Part shown: positions 17,347 to 26,621 of the stretch, in pieces
Layout of the letters: every line of letters starts with the position of its first letter
How positions within the stretch are numbered: the first letter of the stretch is position 1
Assembly: GCF_003076475.1 (NCBI RefSeq)
Contig: NZ_CP020919.1
Location: 3,472,001-3,536,000, forward strand
DNA length: 64,000 nt
From: Flavobacterium kingsejongi
Lineage (GTDB): Bacteria > Bacteroidota > Bacteroidia > Flavobacteriales > Flavobacteriaceae
Direction: 5' to 3'
Translations under genes and position numbers: made by a program
The notes under the pieces: model-generated
What the model saw: the letters and a program-made list of their open reading frames with translations, nothing else
Database searches by the model: none
Told to the model about the DNA's origin: nothing

Positions 17347-18945
17347 TTAATTTATTAGGGGTAATTTAATATTAAAGGTACTTCCCTTTCCCTTTTCGCT
17401 TTCTACGTAAATTTGACCATTATGGTCGTCTATTATTCTTTTAACATAAGCTAATCCAAGCCCGTGCCCTTTGACATTATGCAAATCTCCGGTATGTTCA
17501 CGGTAGAATTTTTCAAAAATCCTCTTCTGTGCCACTTTACTCATTCCGGCACCATGATCCTTAATTTTTATCAGGATAAAATCTTTTGCATTCTCTGTAT
17601 AAATATCGACTACCGGCGCATCAGGAGAATACTTAATCGCATTATCCAGGATATTGACGATCACATTGGTAAAATGCACATCATTCAATAAAGTAATCCC
17701 GCGATTCGCTTTAAAATGAGTTGTTATCTTACCCTGACGATCTTCAATAATTAAATTCACATGCTCAATGGCATCTTCAATAATTTCATGAACATCCATT
17801 GGCTCCTTTGAAATATCCAATTCTTTTTTCTCGAGTTTGGATATCCTCAACACGTTTTCAACCTGCGCATGCATCCTTTTATTTTCATCCCGTATCATTT
17901 GGAGATAACGGGTTACTTTTTCCTTGTCATCAATAATTTTTGGATTCTTGATAGCATCCAGTGCCAAATTTATTGTAGCAATCGGAGTTTTAAACTCGTG
18001 TGTCATATTATTAATGAAATCGGTTTTGATTTCAGAAATCTGCCTTTGCTTGATGGACTGGTTTAATGCACTGGTATACGCAATAATGATAATTAACGTA
18101 AAAATGAGTGACAATGTCGTTATCGGTGTAATTTCAGAGAATAGAAATTTTTGCTTTTGGGGAAAGCTCACCCATAATTCGAATTTATTGTTCCCGTCGG
18201 CATCTGTAAAAACCGGAATGCCGTAGGTAGCATTTTTATCCAGCTTGAATTTGTCCGATTTTACTTTAGTTGCAAGCCCATTACTATATATGCCGAATTC
18301 AAAAGGTGTCTTAACACCATATTCGTTTAATTCTTTTTTCAACAAAGCCTCAAGCTTCTCTTTCGATACCCGGTCCTGAATCGGAATAGCCGCAGCGATA
18401 TCCTTAAATGCAATTTCGAATTGCGCTTTTTCCAATATTTCAAGATTTCCGGTTTTCTCGATTTTCAAATCGGGAGTAGCGGAACGCTGTATGTTGTTAT
18501 TATCAATATGCGCGCCATTATATACTTCGGTTACCCTTTTGGACACATAATTCTTTAATTTTATGGTATCGGACTTTTTCCTGTCAAAATTTTTATCAAA
18601 GAACGATGAGTTAATATTGTAATCCTCGGGAATTATGCTATTCGAATAAATGATCGTCTCATTTGTTCTGGAATCCCTTTGGTAATATCCAAATTCTAAG
18701 AAATCGCTTTTTTCAGGTGTTTTACCAATACTATCTTTTAACTGATTATATTTTAAAGTAAAACTGTAGGCCTCCTGGTCCTGAAGCTTATCAGCGACAT
18801 TTCCTATTACCTGCTTAACGTGATATTTAAATTGCTCTTCATTGATTTTCAGGGATGAATTAATCCAATACACCTGAACCAGGATGATACCGATTAAAGA
18901 CAAACTCATTAATATGGCGAGCAAACGAAATAATGTTTTATTCAT
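17347..18945 (-). CDS. Sensor histidine kinase (RprX-like)
   Basis: 532 residues from the ATG at 18945; the earlier in-frame ATG (18963) adds only MLILGG and is less likely. The N-terminus holds a transmembrane helix (LFRLLAILMSLSLIGIILVQ), then a ~230-residue periplasmic sensor region, a second helix near 275-293 (ITTLSLIFTLIIIIAYTSAL), and the HisKA box NNMTHEFKTPIATI with phospho-His at about 316. The HATPase_c part has the N box DNAIKYSPDA, G1 KDHGAGMS and G2 GHGLGLAYVKRI. It should autophosphorylate and activate the adjacent response regulator. The signal is unknown. Confidence 0.92.
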   Translation of the reverse strand: MNKTLFRLLAILMSLSLIGIILVQVYWINSSLKINEEQFKYHVKQVIGNVADKLQDQEAYSFTLKYNQLKDSIGKTPEKSDFLEFGYYQRDSRTNETIIYSNSIIPEDYNINSSFFDKNFDRKKSDTIKLKNYVSKRVTEVYNGAHIDNNNIQRSATPDLKIEKTGNLEILEKAQFEIAFKDIAAAIPIQDRVSKEKLEALLKKELNEYGVKTPFEFGIYSNGLATKVKSDKFKLDKNATYGIPVFTDADGNNKFELWVSFPQKQKFLFSEITPITTLSLIFTLIIIIAYTSALNQSIKQRQISEIKTDFINNMTHEFKTPIATINLALDAIKNPKIIDDKEKVTRYLQMIRDENKRMHAQVENVLRISKLEKKELDISKEPMDVHEIIEDAIEHVNLIIEDRQGKITTHFKANRGITLLNDVHFTNVIVNILDNAIKYSPDAPVVDIYTENAKDFILIKIKDHGAGMSKVAQKRIFEKFYREHTGDLHNVKGHGLGLAYVKRIIDDHNGQIYVESEKGKGSTFNIKLPLIN

Positions 18946-19016
18946 ACCCCCCAAAATTAACATTTTAACATTTATAACTCGAATGCATTAACCAAAAATT
19001 AACATTAAGGCTTAAA

Positions 19017-19601
19017 TTACGAATTTCGCAATTCTTTAAGAACTTTACTAACTTGTTCCTTAGCAGAATCCAAATTGATATTTTCGATTATAAAATCGCT
19101 TAATTCCATTTTTTTAGCTTCATCCCATTGGTTATTGATTCGTATCCGAACCATTTCTTCGGTTATTCCGTCCCGTTTCATGACACGTTCGATCCGAATG
19201 GGTTCAGGTGCCGTAACCATAACTATCGCATCGCAATCCTTATAGCTTCCACTTTCAAATAAAATAGCGGCTTCCTTAACTACAATTTCAGCATCGGCAT
19301 GTTTTGCGACCCATGCTTTAAAATGATGGGCCACTGCCGGATGTACAATAGCATTTAATTCCGCCAGTTTCCCTTTATCTGAAAATACAATTTCAGCAAT
19401 TTTTTTTCTATTTAATTCATTATTTTGAAGTATCGCATTTCCGAATTTTTTTGTAATAGCATCTTTTATATCGGCATTATCCATTAAGTTTTTTGCTTCC
19501 GCATCGGCAATATAAACAGGCACGCCTAAACTATTGAAAAACTGCGCTATAGTACTTTTTCCACTACCAATTCCTCCGGTAAGCCCTACGATTTTTGTCA
19601 T
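19017..19601 (-). CDS. coaE: Dephospho-CoA kinase
   Basis: 194 residues, typical length. It catalyses the last step of coenzyme A synthesis, phosphorylating the 3'-OH of dephospho-CoA. The Walker A loop GLTGGIGSGKST is at residues 6-17, with the family motifs VYIADAEAKNLM (substrate Asp) and VVKEAAILFESG. The start codon lies two bases after the glycosyltransferase stop; the kinase/regulator pair follows 54 bases downstream. All four probably form one operon. Confidence 0.95.
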   Translation of the reverse strand: MTKIVGLTGGIGSGKSTIAQFFNSLGVPVYIADAEAKNLMDNADIKDAITKKFGNAILQNNELNRKKIAEIVFSDKGKLAELNAIVHPAVAHHFKAWVAKHADAEIVVKEAAILFESGSYKDCDAIVMVTAPEPIRIERVMKRDGITEEMVRIRINNQWDEAKKMELSDFIIENINLDSAKEQVSKVLKELRNS

Positions 19602-19603
19602 GG

Positions 19604-20605
19604 TTAATCAATTTTAAAAAATAATTCGGGAAAAGCCTGTTGTGGCTTTTTCTTAAAAATCTTAACAGCTGTGAAGGACTTTAAAAAACCTGTCCCATAC
19701 CCATAAAACTGAACGCCGACAGCATAAATCGCAAGCATCCCGATTTTAATACTTTTGTATTCAAAAGCAGCAAAAACAAAAACCAATACAAAATAAAACA
19801 CATACATTCCGAAGAGGTAAGGGAATCCAAATGCCAGTGCTATAATCGACACTAAGAATCCTAATAAAAACAGCGATGGAATAAAAAACGTAGGCTTGCT
19901 GTATTCCGGATACCAGGAATCCAGTATAGGTCTTGCTTTACCAAATTTATTAACCTGCTTGTAAAACTTAGACCAATCAATACGTCTTTTATGATATACA
20001 TACGCGTTTGGGAACAGTTTGGTTTCCAGGCCGGCTTTCCATAATCGGATAGAAAGATCCGGATCTTCCCCAGGATGTATATTGCCAAAACCATTAGAAA
20101 TTTCAAATGCCTTTTTAGAAAGTCCCATATTAAAACTTCGTGGCTGGAATTTCCCTATTTTCTCTGAGCCCCCACGGATTCCTCCGGTAGTCAGGAATGA
20201 GGTCATCCCAAAATTAATGGCTTTTTGTATGTCTGAAAAAGAATCCAGCGCCCGGTCTGGTCCTCCAAAACAATCTACATAATTTGCATTGAGTGCTTTT
20301 TCGGTTTCTTCCAGATAATCATCCGGCAAAATACAATCAGAATCTAAAATAAGAAAGTAATCTCCTTTCGCCTTTTGCATCCCAAAGTTCCTGGAATCTC
20401 CTGGTCCTGAATTGGGTTTGAAATAATACGAGACGTTGAGTTTTTCTGAATATTTATCAATAATATGCCCACAGGTAATTGTAGAACCATCTTCCACAAT
20501 TACAATTTCATAGGGTTTGGCATAACGTTGCAACGATAAGCTTTCCAAAAGCTCATCCACTTCATCCGGTCGGTTATAGACCGGGATTATAAAGGAAAAA
20601 TTCAT
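19604..20605 (-). CDS. Family 2 glycosyltransferase
   Basis: 333 residues from the ATG at 20605, chosen so that the protein starts at MNFSFIIPVYNRPDEV, the canonical GT-A strand; the ATG nine bases upstream would add MYT. The nucleotide-sugar site shows VEDGST and the DxD-like LILDSDCILP. The C-terminal region has hydrophobic helices (about 245-300), suggesting a membrane-associated enzyme. The sugar and acceptor cannot be inferred. It is the first gene of the presumed coaE operon. Confidence 0.88.
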   Translation of the reverse strand: MNFSFIIPVYNRPDEVDELLESLSLQRYAKPYEIVIVEDGSTITCGHIIDKYSEKLNVSYYFKPNSGPGDSRNFGMQKAKGDYFLILDSDCILPDDYLEETEKALNANYVDCFGGPDRALDSFSDIQKAINFGMTSFLTTGGIRGGSEKIGKFQPRSFNMGLSKKAFEISNGFGNIHPGEDPDLSIRLWKAGLETKLFPNAYVYHKRRIDWSKFYKQVNKFGKARPILDSWYPEYSKPTFFIPSLFLLGFLVSIIALAFGFPYLFGMYVFYFVLVFVFAAFEYKSIKIGMLAIYAVGVQFYGYGTGFLKSFTAVKIFKKKPQQAFPELFFKID

Positions 20606-20706
20606 AGTGTACAATCAAATTATTGAGGAACTTACTCACAGCAAAGATAAGTGTTAAAAAACAAATTTTCTGCTTTAAATTTAAAGGCTGCGTTGCAACA
20701 GTCCAT

Positions 20707-20748
20707 AAAAAAGAAGCTGTCTCAAAACTGAGTCAGCTTCTTTTTTTT
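20707..20748 (+). terminator. Terminator-like hairpin at the left IS1182 end
   Basis: Stem AAAAAAGAAGCTG / CAGCTTCTTTTTT with a 14-base loop followed by further T residues on the plus strand, located about 60 bases before the transposase start. In this position it would stop outside transcription from entering the transposase gene. Confidence 0.65.
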
Positions 20749-22446
20749 AGTTTGTATTTTTATATGCAATTTTGTAAATTTAATCAGTGATAAACAGCTG
20801 ATTATATATGAGATTCAAACATTATAACCAACAACAAACGATGCTTCTACCTTATTCGTTTGATGATTTAATTCCACATACACATGCGGTTCGAATAGTT
20901 GATCAAGTTGTGGAATCCCTTAATATCCAGCCTCTTTTAAAAGCGTACAGTAAAGAAGGTAATCCTGGATATCATCCAAAGATGTTACTCAAAGTGATGT
21001 TGTATGCTTATATGACTAATATCTATTCTTCGAGAAAGATAGAACTTGCACTTCGTGAGAATATCAATTTTATGTGGCTTACTTCTATGACTATTGTTGA
21101 TCATAATACAATTAATAGATTTAGAAGTGATAAACTAAAAGAGAGTTTTAAAGAAATCTTCAAGCAGGTAGTTTTGATGTTGGCCTCAGAAGGACTGGTG
21201 AATCTAAAACAAATTTATACCGACGGAACAAAAATAGAAGCTCAGGCCGGCAGGTACACTTTTGTGTGGGGTAAGAGCATAAAAACCAATAAAGCAAAAA
21301 TGCTCACCCAGTTGGAAGAATTATGGAACTATGCCCAAAGTATCGACAATGAAGATGACCCCAACCCGGAACCAACAGAGTTCAAAGAAATCAGCAAAGA
21401 GGTAATTGAGAAAACTGTAGCTAAAATAGATGCCAAACTCTCTGGTAATGAAAAGACCAGTTCTAAAGCAAAAGCTAAATTACGCTACATAAAAAATAAT
21501 TTTACTTCCAATCTTGAAAAGTATGAAAAGCAAGAAGCTATTCTGGGAGAAAGAAACAGTTACAGCAAAACTGACACCCAGGCTACTTTTATGCGAATGA
21601 AAGAAGACCATATGTTAAACGGACAGCTCAAACCAGCTTATAATACTCAAATATCTACACAAAATCAGATCATTGTTCATTATACCATCCATCAAAATCC
21701 GACCGATACTAAAACACTCCAGCCTCATTTAGAAAATTTGGAACAAACCTTTGGTAAAAAAGTATTTAAAAAGATAAAAGAAATAACTACTGACGCAGGT
21801 TATGGAAGTGAAGAAAACTACGATTATCTGAAACAGAAGAAACTCAAAGCTTTTGTGAAGTATAATACTTTTGAAAAAGAACAAGATCAAAACTACCAAA
21901 AGAAACACAAGGCTTTTAGCAAGGAAAATCTCTATTACAATCCAGAAGAAGACTATTATGTATGTCCAATGGGACAAAAAATGCATAAAACATATCAAAA
22001 CCAGAAAACAACAACTACAGGATACACCCAAACCTTATCGCATTATCAGGCCAAAAACTGTGAAGGCTGTTCACTTCGAGGTCAATGTTTTAAAGCTCAG
22101 GGAAACAGAAGCATCGAGCGAAACCACAACCTTGAAAGACATAAACAACAAGCAAGGGAATTACTACTAAGTGAAATAGGAATACAAAGAAGAAAGCAAC
22201 GCTCTGCCGATGTAGAGCCTGTATTCGCTCAACTCAAGCATAATAACGGTTTTAGACGGTTTTCTTTAAAAGGACTTCAAAAAGTAGAATTAGAATTCGG
22301 ATTAATGGCTTTAGGTCATAACTTAAGAAAGAAAATTGCAGCATAAAGGCAATTTTTTACTCCCGTTAAAATCTAGATAGTTAAAATCCAAAATTGTATC
22401 AAATAAAAAAACCGTCTCAAAATTTGTTTTGAGACGGCTTCTTTTT
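20708..22446 (+). mobile_element. IS1182-family insertion sequence
   Basis: About 1.74 kb. The ends are 21-bp inverted repeats with one mismatch: 20708-20728 (AAAAAGAAGCTGTCTCAAAA and one more base) against 22426-22446 read on the other strand. Each end also folds on itself: left hairpin arms 20708-20717/20735-20745, right hairpin arms about 22412-22422/22426-22436. No obvious short target duplication was identified beside the A/T runs. The transposase gene is intact. The right hairpin also lies just downstream of the leftward T9SS cargo gene and may serve as its terminator. Confidence 0.8.
20808..22346 (+). CDS. IS1182-family transposase, apparently intact
   Basis: 512 residues. The N-terminal DUF772-type domain (FDDLIPHTHAVRIVDQVVES, YHPKMLLKVMLYAYM) is followed by the catalytic core: Asp in QIYTDGTKIEA (about 143), Asp in ITTDAGYGSEENYDYL (about 326) and Glu in SADVEPVFAQLKHN (about 468). 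A cysteine cluster (NCEGCSLRGQC) lies near 425, as in many IS1182 transposases. No internal stop is present. The lysine-rich middle (about 165-240) is typical of the Bacteroidetes branch. Confidence 0.94.
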   Translation: MRFKHYNQQQTMLLPYSFDDLIPHTHAVRIVDQVVESLNIQPLLKAYSKEGNPGYHPKMLLKVMLYAYMTNIYSSRKIELALRENINFMWLTSMTIVDHNTINRFRSDKLKESFKEIFKQVVLMLASEGLVNLKQIYTDGTKIEAQAGRYTFVWGKSIKTNKAKMLTQLEELWNYAQSIDNEDDPNPEPTEFKEISKEVIEKTVAKIDAKLSGNEKTSSKAKAKLRYIKNNFTSNLEKYEKQEAILGERNSYSKTDTQATFMRMKEDHMLNGQLKPAYNTQISTQNQIIVHYTIHQNPTDTKTLQPHLENLEQTFGKKVFKKIKEITTDAGYGSEENYDYLKQKKLKAFVKYNTFEKEQDQNYQKKHKAFSKENLYYNPEEDYYVCPMGQKMHKTYQNQKTTTTGYTQTLSHYQAKNCEGCSLRGQCFKAQGNRSIERNHNLERHKQQARELLLSEIGIQRRKQRSADVEPVFAQLKHNNGFRRFSLKGLQKVELEFGLMALGHNLRKKIAA

Positions 22447-22447
22447 A
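22410..22447. terminator. Bidirectional terminator hairpin at the right IS1182 end
   Basis: Perfect stem CCGTCTCAAAA / TTTTGAGACGG around a 4-base loop, with A-run before and TTCTTTTT after. It can end the transposase transcript on the plus strand and the T9SS cargo transcript on the minus strand. Confidence 0.75.
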
Positions 22448-22457
22448 AAGAATTAGA

Positions 22458-24389
22458 TTATTTTTTTAGTATTTTAAAATTACGGACTGCTTCCGCTCCT
22501 TTTATACGAACGAGATAAGTCCCCTGAGGCAAGCTTGAAAGATCCAACCGCGCACTGGTCCCTTCTATTGCTTTAGATAGTACTTGCTGCCCAAGTAGAT
22601 TGTAAATAGTTGCTTCCTTCATATTTTCATTCCAATCGACAAATAACGTTTCTTTTACCGGATTCGGATAAGCCTTGAAACGTATCGCATCAAAATCTCC
22701 CGTACCCAATGTTGCATCATACGCTGAAATACTGAATGTCCCGGAAGCATCATTGCCCTTTTCATATACCCTGATGTAAATTGAGGTATCCGGTGTTAAT
22801 CCTGTAAGGTTTATTTTGGAATAGCCTCCTGTACCCGCACCATCATCATCACAACCAATCTGGCTTAACGCGGTACAGCTACCCGCATACACTGCAATGG
22901 CAGTATCCAGGCCTTGCCCCCCGGTTGATGCATCACCCGTTTCAATGGTCAATGATCCACTTGCCGGTACGACTGTAGTGAACCATACGTCACCTCCATT
23001 ATACCCCACACAGCTTATCGCTGCTGACGAGGCGGTGGCACCTACTGTTGTGGCATCTAAATTATGATCCGAGAATTGTGTACCTACTGTCAAAGCGGCA
23101 GCGGTAGCACATTCATCATTTACTGGAATTAGAATTGGGGTTCCGATACAAATCGTGAAATTTTGCCGGGAAGTATTTGATACGCTATACACACGTACCC
23201 AATAAGCAGTCCCAATAGTAAGCCCCGTTATCATATTTGTTTCGGCATCGCTACACAATACCGACTCTAATGCGCCACAGCTTCCGGAAAATACCTGAAA
23301 ATACATATTGACATCCGTTGGTCCCGAAACGGTAACAACATTTGCAATCACCAATTGCTGCGTTACTGATTGTGCTGTAAAACGATACCACACATCATCA
23401 TCAGGTGTACCGCTACAAACTCCTGCAGCCATCGACTGTGTTGCTCCAAGAGTAGTTCCGGCGGTAGTAGTAGCACAATTCAAATTAGGATTAACCGTTA
23501 ATGTTACCGCATTTCCACAGTCATCATTAACCGGAGGTGCTGGTGCTGTCGTAAAAGAGACCATGCGCCAGAGACTTCCCCCATTGGCACAGGTTGTCCT
23601 AAGATGGAAGTAATAGGTTGTAGCAGGCAAAAGCCCACTTGCAGTATAAGAATTGCCATTAATCACTATCCCCTGTACTGAAGGATTGACCGCTCCGGGC
23701 GTAGTGGTAAGGTAACCCTCAAATTGTGTGATGTCCGGAATAGCATTCCAGGAAAATTGTGCAGTTGTCGCAGTACTATTAGTTACCACCAATCCTGCAG
23801 GAGTCGGGCATCCAACAGAGTAAATACGGGGTGAATTGAAACAGAACCCATAATTATACCCTATCCCATTAAGATCATCATTATAGTAAATCCGGTATCG
23901 GAAACCGGCTAATTGTGTCGCTGTAAAATTAGTAATCATAAGCGGTACCGATGTATAATTCGTTTTAGGAATGGAACAAAAATTAAACGTCACGGTTGTA
24001 TTGTTACCCGGTAAGTTTTCCGTCCATGGTACCCAAACGGAAGCATCTGCATTCCAATATTCCAATCGGAGCACATCTTCATTCAGAAAATAATATCCAT
24101 AGTCTACAGTGACCTCTATACGATTTTCTCCAGCGGTATGTGCCGCAGTCAAATTGATTACAGGCGATTCCGCAGCAATCTGGTCGTCGTGGTTAAATCC
24201 AGCTGCATCATCATTAAAGGCAAAGCTTGAAGTCGTCAACGGACTGGATTCAAATGCCGCCGCCGAAGTATTGTAATTACCGGTAACTGACCAACTGGTA
24301 TTGGGCCACCCAGCAGATTGATTTAAAGTTTGTGCCTGCAGTAAAGCACTCCAGAACAACAAAATAAGGCATAAGTAGTTTTTTTTCAT
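22458..24389 (-). CDS. Secreted T9SS cargo protein with fibronectin III domain
   Basis: 643 residues. A signal peptide is evident (YLCLILLFWSALLQAQ). Residues ~30-190 look like a beta-sandwich; a fibronectin type III domain follows (about 193-280, CPTPAGLVVTNSTATTAQFSW). Two related pre-peptidase-like repeats come next, each starting NDxC.NAVTLTV or NDECATAAALTV and containing DVW(Y/F) and IRVY motifs. The last ~75 residues form a type A T9SS sorting domain (FKAYPNPVKETLFVDW, YNLLGQQV, LPQGTYLVRIKG, FKILKK). It should be exported and anchored or released at the cell surface. No catalytic motif was seen, so an adhesin-like role is possible. Confidence 0.88.
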   Translation of the reverse strand: MKKNYLCLILLFWSALLQAQTLNQSAGWPNTSWSVTGNYNTSAAAFESSPLTTSSFAFNDDAAGFNHDDQIAAESPVINLTAAHTAGENRIEVTVDYGYYFLNEDVLRLEYWNADASVWVPWTENLPGNNTTVTFNFCSIPKTNYTSVPLMITNFTATQLAGFRYRIYYNDDLNGIGYNYGFCFNSPRIYSVGCPTPAGLVVTNSTATTAQFSWNAIPDITQFEGYLTTTPGAVNPSVQGIVINGNSYTASGLLPATTYYFHLRTTCANGGSLWRMVSFTTAPAPPVNDDCGNAVTLTVNPNLNCATTTAGTTLGATQSMAAGVCSGTPDDDVWYRFTAQSVTQQLVIANVVTVSGPTDVNMYFQVFSGSCGALESVLCSDAETNMITGLTIGTAYWVRVYSVSNTSRQNFTICIGTPILIPVNDECATAAALTVGTQFSDHNLDATTVGATASSAAISCVGYNGGDVWFTTVVPASGSLTIETGDASTGGQGLDTAIAVYAGSCTALSQIGCDDDGAGTGGYSKINLTGLTPDTSIYIRVYEKGNDASGTFSISAYDATLGTGDFDAIRFKAYPNPVKETLFVDWNENMKEATIYNLLGQQVLSKAIEGTSARLDLSSLPQGTYLVRIKGAEAVRNFKILKK

Positions 24390-24453
24390 AGCATTTGAAT
24401 AAGGGCAAATCTAATATAGAGAATTATCCTTTCCCTTGTTTTTAAAAAATTAT

Positions 24454-24482
24454 AAAAAAACCCGCATGAAGCGGGTTTTTTA
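24454..24482 (-). terminator. Terminator after fabI
   Basis: Perfect 10-base stem AAAAACCCGC (24456-24465) / GCGGGTTTTT (24471-24480) with a 5-base loop; on the minus strand it is followed by TTTT and lies about 20 bases after the fabI stop. Confidence 0.85.
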
Positions 24483-24501
24483 GTATCATTACAAAGTGGG
24501 T

Positions 24502-25311
24502 TTACTTTTCAAAAGCATCCACCACTTCCTGGCTCACTCCCGTATTGGAGAATCCACCATCATTATATAAATTTTGAAGAGTCACTTTTCGGGTCAGGTC
24601 AGAAAACATTGCTACGGTATAATCAGCACATTCCAGAGCCGTTGCATTTCCCAATGGTGACATTTTATCGGAAAAAGCAATGAATCCATCAAATCCTTTT
24701 ACCCCCTGACCGGCAGTAGTCGGTGTAGGAGATTGGGAAATTGTATTGACCCGTACCTTTTTTTCTTTTCCGAAGAAGTACCCAAAACTTCTGGCAATAG
24801 ATTCCAGATAGGCTTTATTATCTGCCATATCATTATAATTCGGAAATACCCTTTGCGCTGCCATATACGTCAACGCGACAATACTTCCCCATTCATTCAT
24901 GGCATCTTTTTTATAAAGTACCTGTAGCACTTTATGAAAAGACAATGCGGATACATCCCAGCCTTTTGTAGTAAAATCATAATTCATATCTGTATAATGA
25001 TTGCCTTTGCGCACATTGACAGACATTCCTATAGAATGCAGCACAAAATCTATTTTACCACCCAGAATATCCATAGCCTGCAGGACAAGCTTTTCGAGAT
25101 CTTCAACATTAGTAGCATCAGCAGGAATAACAACCGATCCGGTTTTTTCCGCTAATTGATCAATGGTACCCATTCGCATGGCTACAGGAGCATTGGTAAG
25201 AACAAAAACACCACCTTCTTCATGCACACGCTCAGCAGTTTTCCAGGCGATTGAATTTTCATCCAAAGCACCAAATATAATTCCTCTTTTGCCTTTTAAC
25301 AGATTGTACAT
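24502..25311 (-). CDS. fabI: Enoyl-[acyl-carrier-protein] reductase (NADH), FabI type
   Basis: 269 residues. FabI reduces trans-2-enoyl-ACP in the last step of each fatty acid elongation cycle. It is an SDR protein with the divergent N-terminal nucleotide site GKRGIIFGALDENSIAW and the FabI active-site pair Y-x6-K in NYNDMADNKAYLES (Tyr about 156, Lys about 163). The C-terminal ISQSPTPTTAGQGV loop corresponds to the substrate-binding loop. It lies 35 bases downstream of fabV on the same strand, and probably shares its transcript. Confidence 0.88.
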   Translation of the reverse strand: MYNLLKGKRGIIFGALDENSIAWKTAERVHEEGGVFVLTNAPVAMRMGTIDQLAEKTGSVVIPADATNVEDLEKLVLQAMDILGGKIDFVLHSIGMSVNVRKGNHYTDMNYDFTTKGWDVSALSFHKVLQVLYKKDAMNEWGSIVALTYMAAQRVFPNYNDMADNKAYLESIARSFGYFFGKEKKVRVNTISQSPTPTTAGQGVKGFDGFIAFSDKMSPLGNATALECADYTVAMFSDLTRKVTLQNLYNDGGFSNTGVSQEVVDAFEK

Positions 25312-25346
25312 TCTAATTTATTTTAAGCTTAAACGATTCTGAAATA

Positions 25347-26537
25347 TTAAGATAAACTCGGGATTGCCACTAATTCATTTGCCTCTTTGGAATAATCCAC
25401 TCCCGGAACTTCGAAACCAAATAGATTGTAAAAATCTTTTCGGTACCCTTCCAAATCCCCTATTTCAGCCAGATTCTCAGTAGTTGCTTCTTTCCATAAC
25501 TCCGCTACTTTAGCTTGTATGTCTTCCCGCATTTCCAAGTCATCTACACGGATTCTTCCTTTTTCATCTGTTGGAATTTCTTTCCCGGAAAACAGGCGAT
25601 CCTGATACAAGCGCTGCATTTGTTCGATACAGCCTTCATGCACTCCTGCTTCTTTCATTATTTTATACAGCAATGAAATGTATAATGGAATTACCGGAAT
25701 TGCAGAGCTTGCCTGAGTTACCAAGGCTTTATTTACAGACACATACGCTTTACCGTTAATATCTTTCAGGCTATCAGTGATTAAAAAGGCTGTTGCTTCC
25801 AAATCATCTTTAGCACGCCCAATAGTTCCTTTTCGGTATACCGCTTCTGTCAATGATGGCCCGATATACGAATAAGCTACAGTAGTAGCACCCGGAGCCA
25901 ATAATCCTTCTTTTTTCAGGGCATCCATCCACATAGCCCAGTCTTCACCACCCATTACGGCAATCGTATTTTCGATATCACCTTCTTTGCTTGGCTCAAT
26001 AGAAATATCAGATACTTTTCCAGTGTGGAAATCTACTGTTTTATTGCTAAAGGTCTCTCCAATTGGTTTCAGTACTGAACGGTGCGTTACCCCTGTTACC
26101 GGGTGTACACGAACCGGGGATGCCAAACTGTATATTATTAAATCTACCTGCCCTAAATCGGCTTTAATCAGGTCTAATGTTTCTCTTTTTATTTCATTTG
26201 AAAAAGCATCTCCATTGATACTTTTTGCATATAATCCTGCTTTTTGCGCTTCTTTTTCAAAAGCTGCTGAGTTATACCAACCCGGAGATCCCGGTTTGCC
26301 TTCAGCTGGTGCTTTTTCGAAGAACACACCAATAGTGGCTGCATCGGAACCAAAAGCACTTGTAATTCTGGAAGCCAGTCCGAATCCGGTTGATGCTCCT
26401 ATTACCAAAACTTTTTTAGCACCCGCGATCGCGCCTTTTGATTTTACGTATTCAATTTGATTTTTTACATTCTGCGCAGCGCCATCAGGGTGTGATGTCA
26501 GGCAGATAAATCCTCTCATTCTTGGTTCTATAATCAT
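25347..26537 (-). CDS. fabV: Trans-2-enoyl-ACP/CoA reductase, FabV type
   Basis: 396 residues, the usual FabV length. It is a large SDR enzyme that, like FabI, reduces enoyl thioesters with NADH. The nucleotide loop VLVIGASTGFGLASR is around 43-57 and the active-site pair is Y-x8-K in AYSYIGPSLTEAVYRKG (Tyr about 235, Lys about 244), the spacing that defines FabV. FabV enzymes are generally insensitive to triclosan. A good Bacteroidetes promoter lies upstream (26592-26621). Having fabV directly before fabI gives two isozymes for the same step. Confidence 0.93.
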   Translation of the reverse strand: MIIEPRMRGFICLTSHPDGAAQNVKNQIEYVKSKGAIAGAKKVLVIGASTGFGLASRITSAFGSDAATIGVFFEKAPAEGKPGSPGWYNSAAFEKEAQKAGLYAKSINGDAFSNEIKRETLDLIKADLGQVDLIIYSLASPVRVHPVTGVTHRSVLKPIGETFSNKTVDFHTGKVSDISIEPSKEGDIENTIAVMGGEDWAMWMDALKKEGLLAPGATTVAYSYIGPSLTEAVYRKGTIGRAKDDLEATAFLITDSLKDINGKAYVSVNKALVTQASSAIPVIPLYISLLYKIMKEAGVHEGCIEQMQRLYQDRLFSGKEIPTDEKGRIRVDDLEMREDIQAKVAELWKEATTENLAEIGDLEGYRKDFYNLFGFEVPGVDYSKEANELVAIPSLS

Positions 26538-26591
26538 AAATTCTGTTTATCTATTGATGTGAAATAGTATAAAAATATCGTTTACTAACGG

Positions 26592-26621
26592 CAAATATAG
26601 TTTGTTTTTTTAGTTCAGCAA
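26592..26621 (-). promoter_or_regulatory. Bacteroidetes-type promoter for fabV-fabI
   Basis: On the minus strand TTG (26619-26621) - 19 bases - TATATTTG (26592-26599), an exact match to TTG-N19-TAnnTTTG. It lies 55 bases before the fabV start and overlaps the 3' end of recN. Confidence 0.7.
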
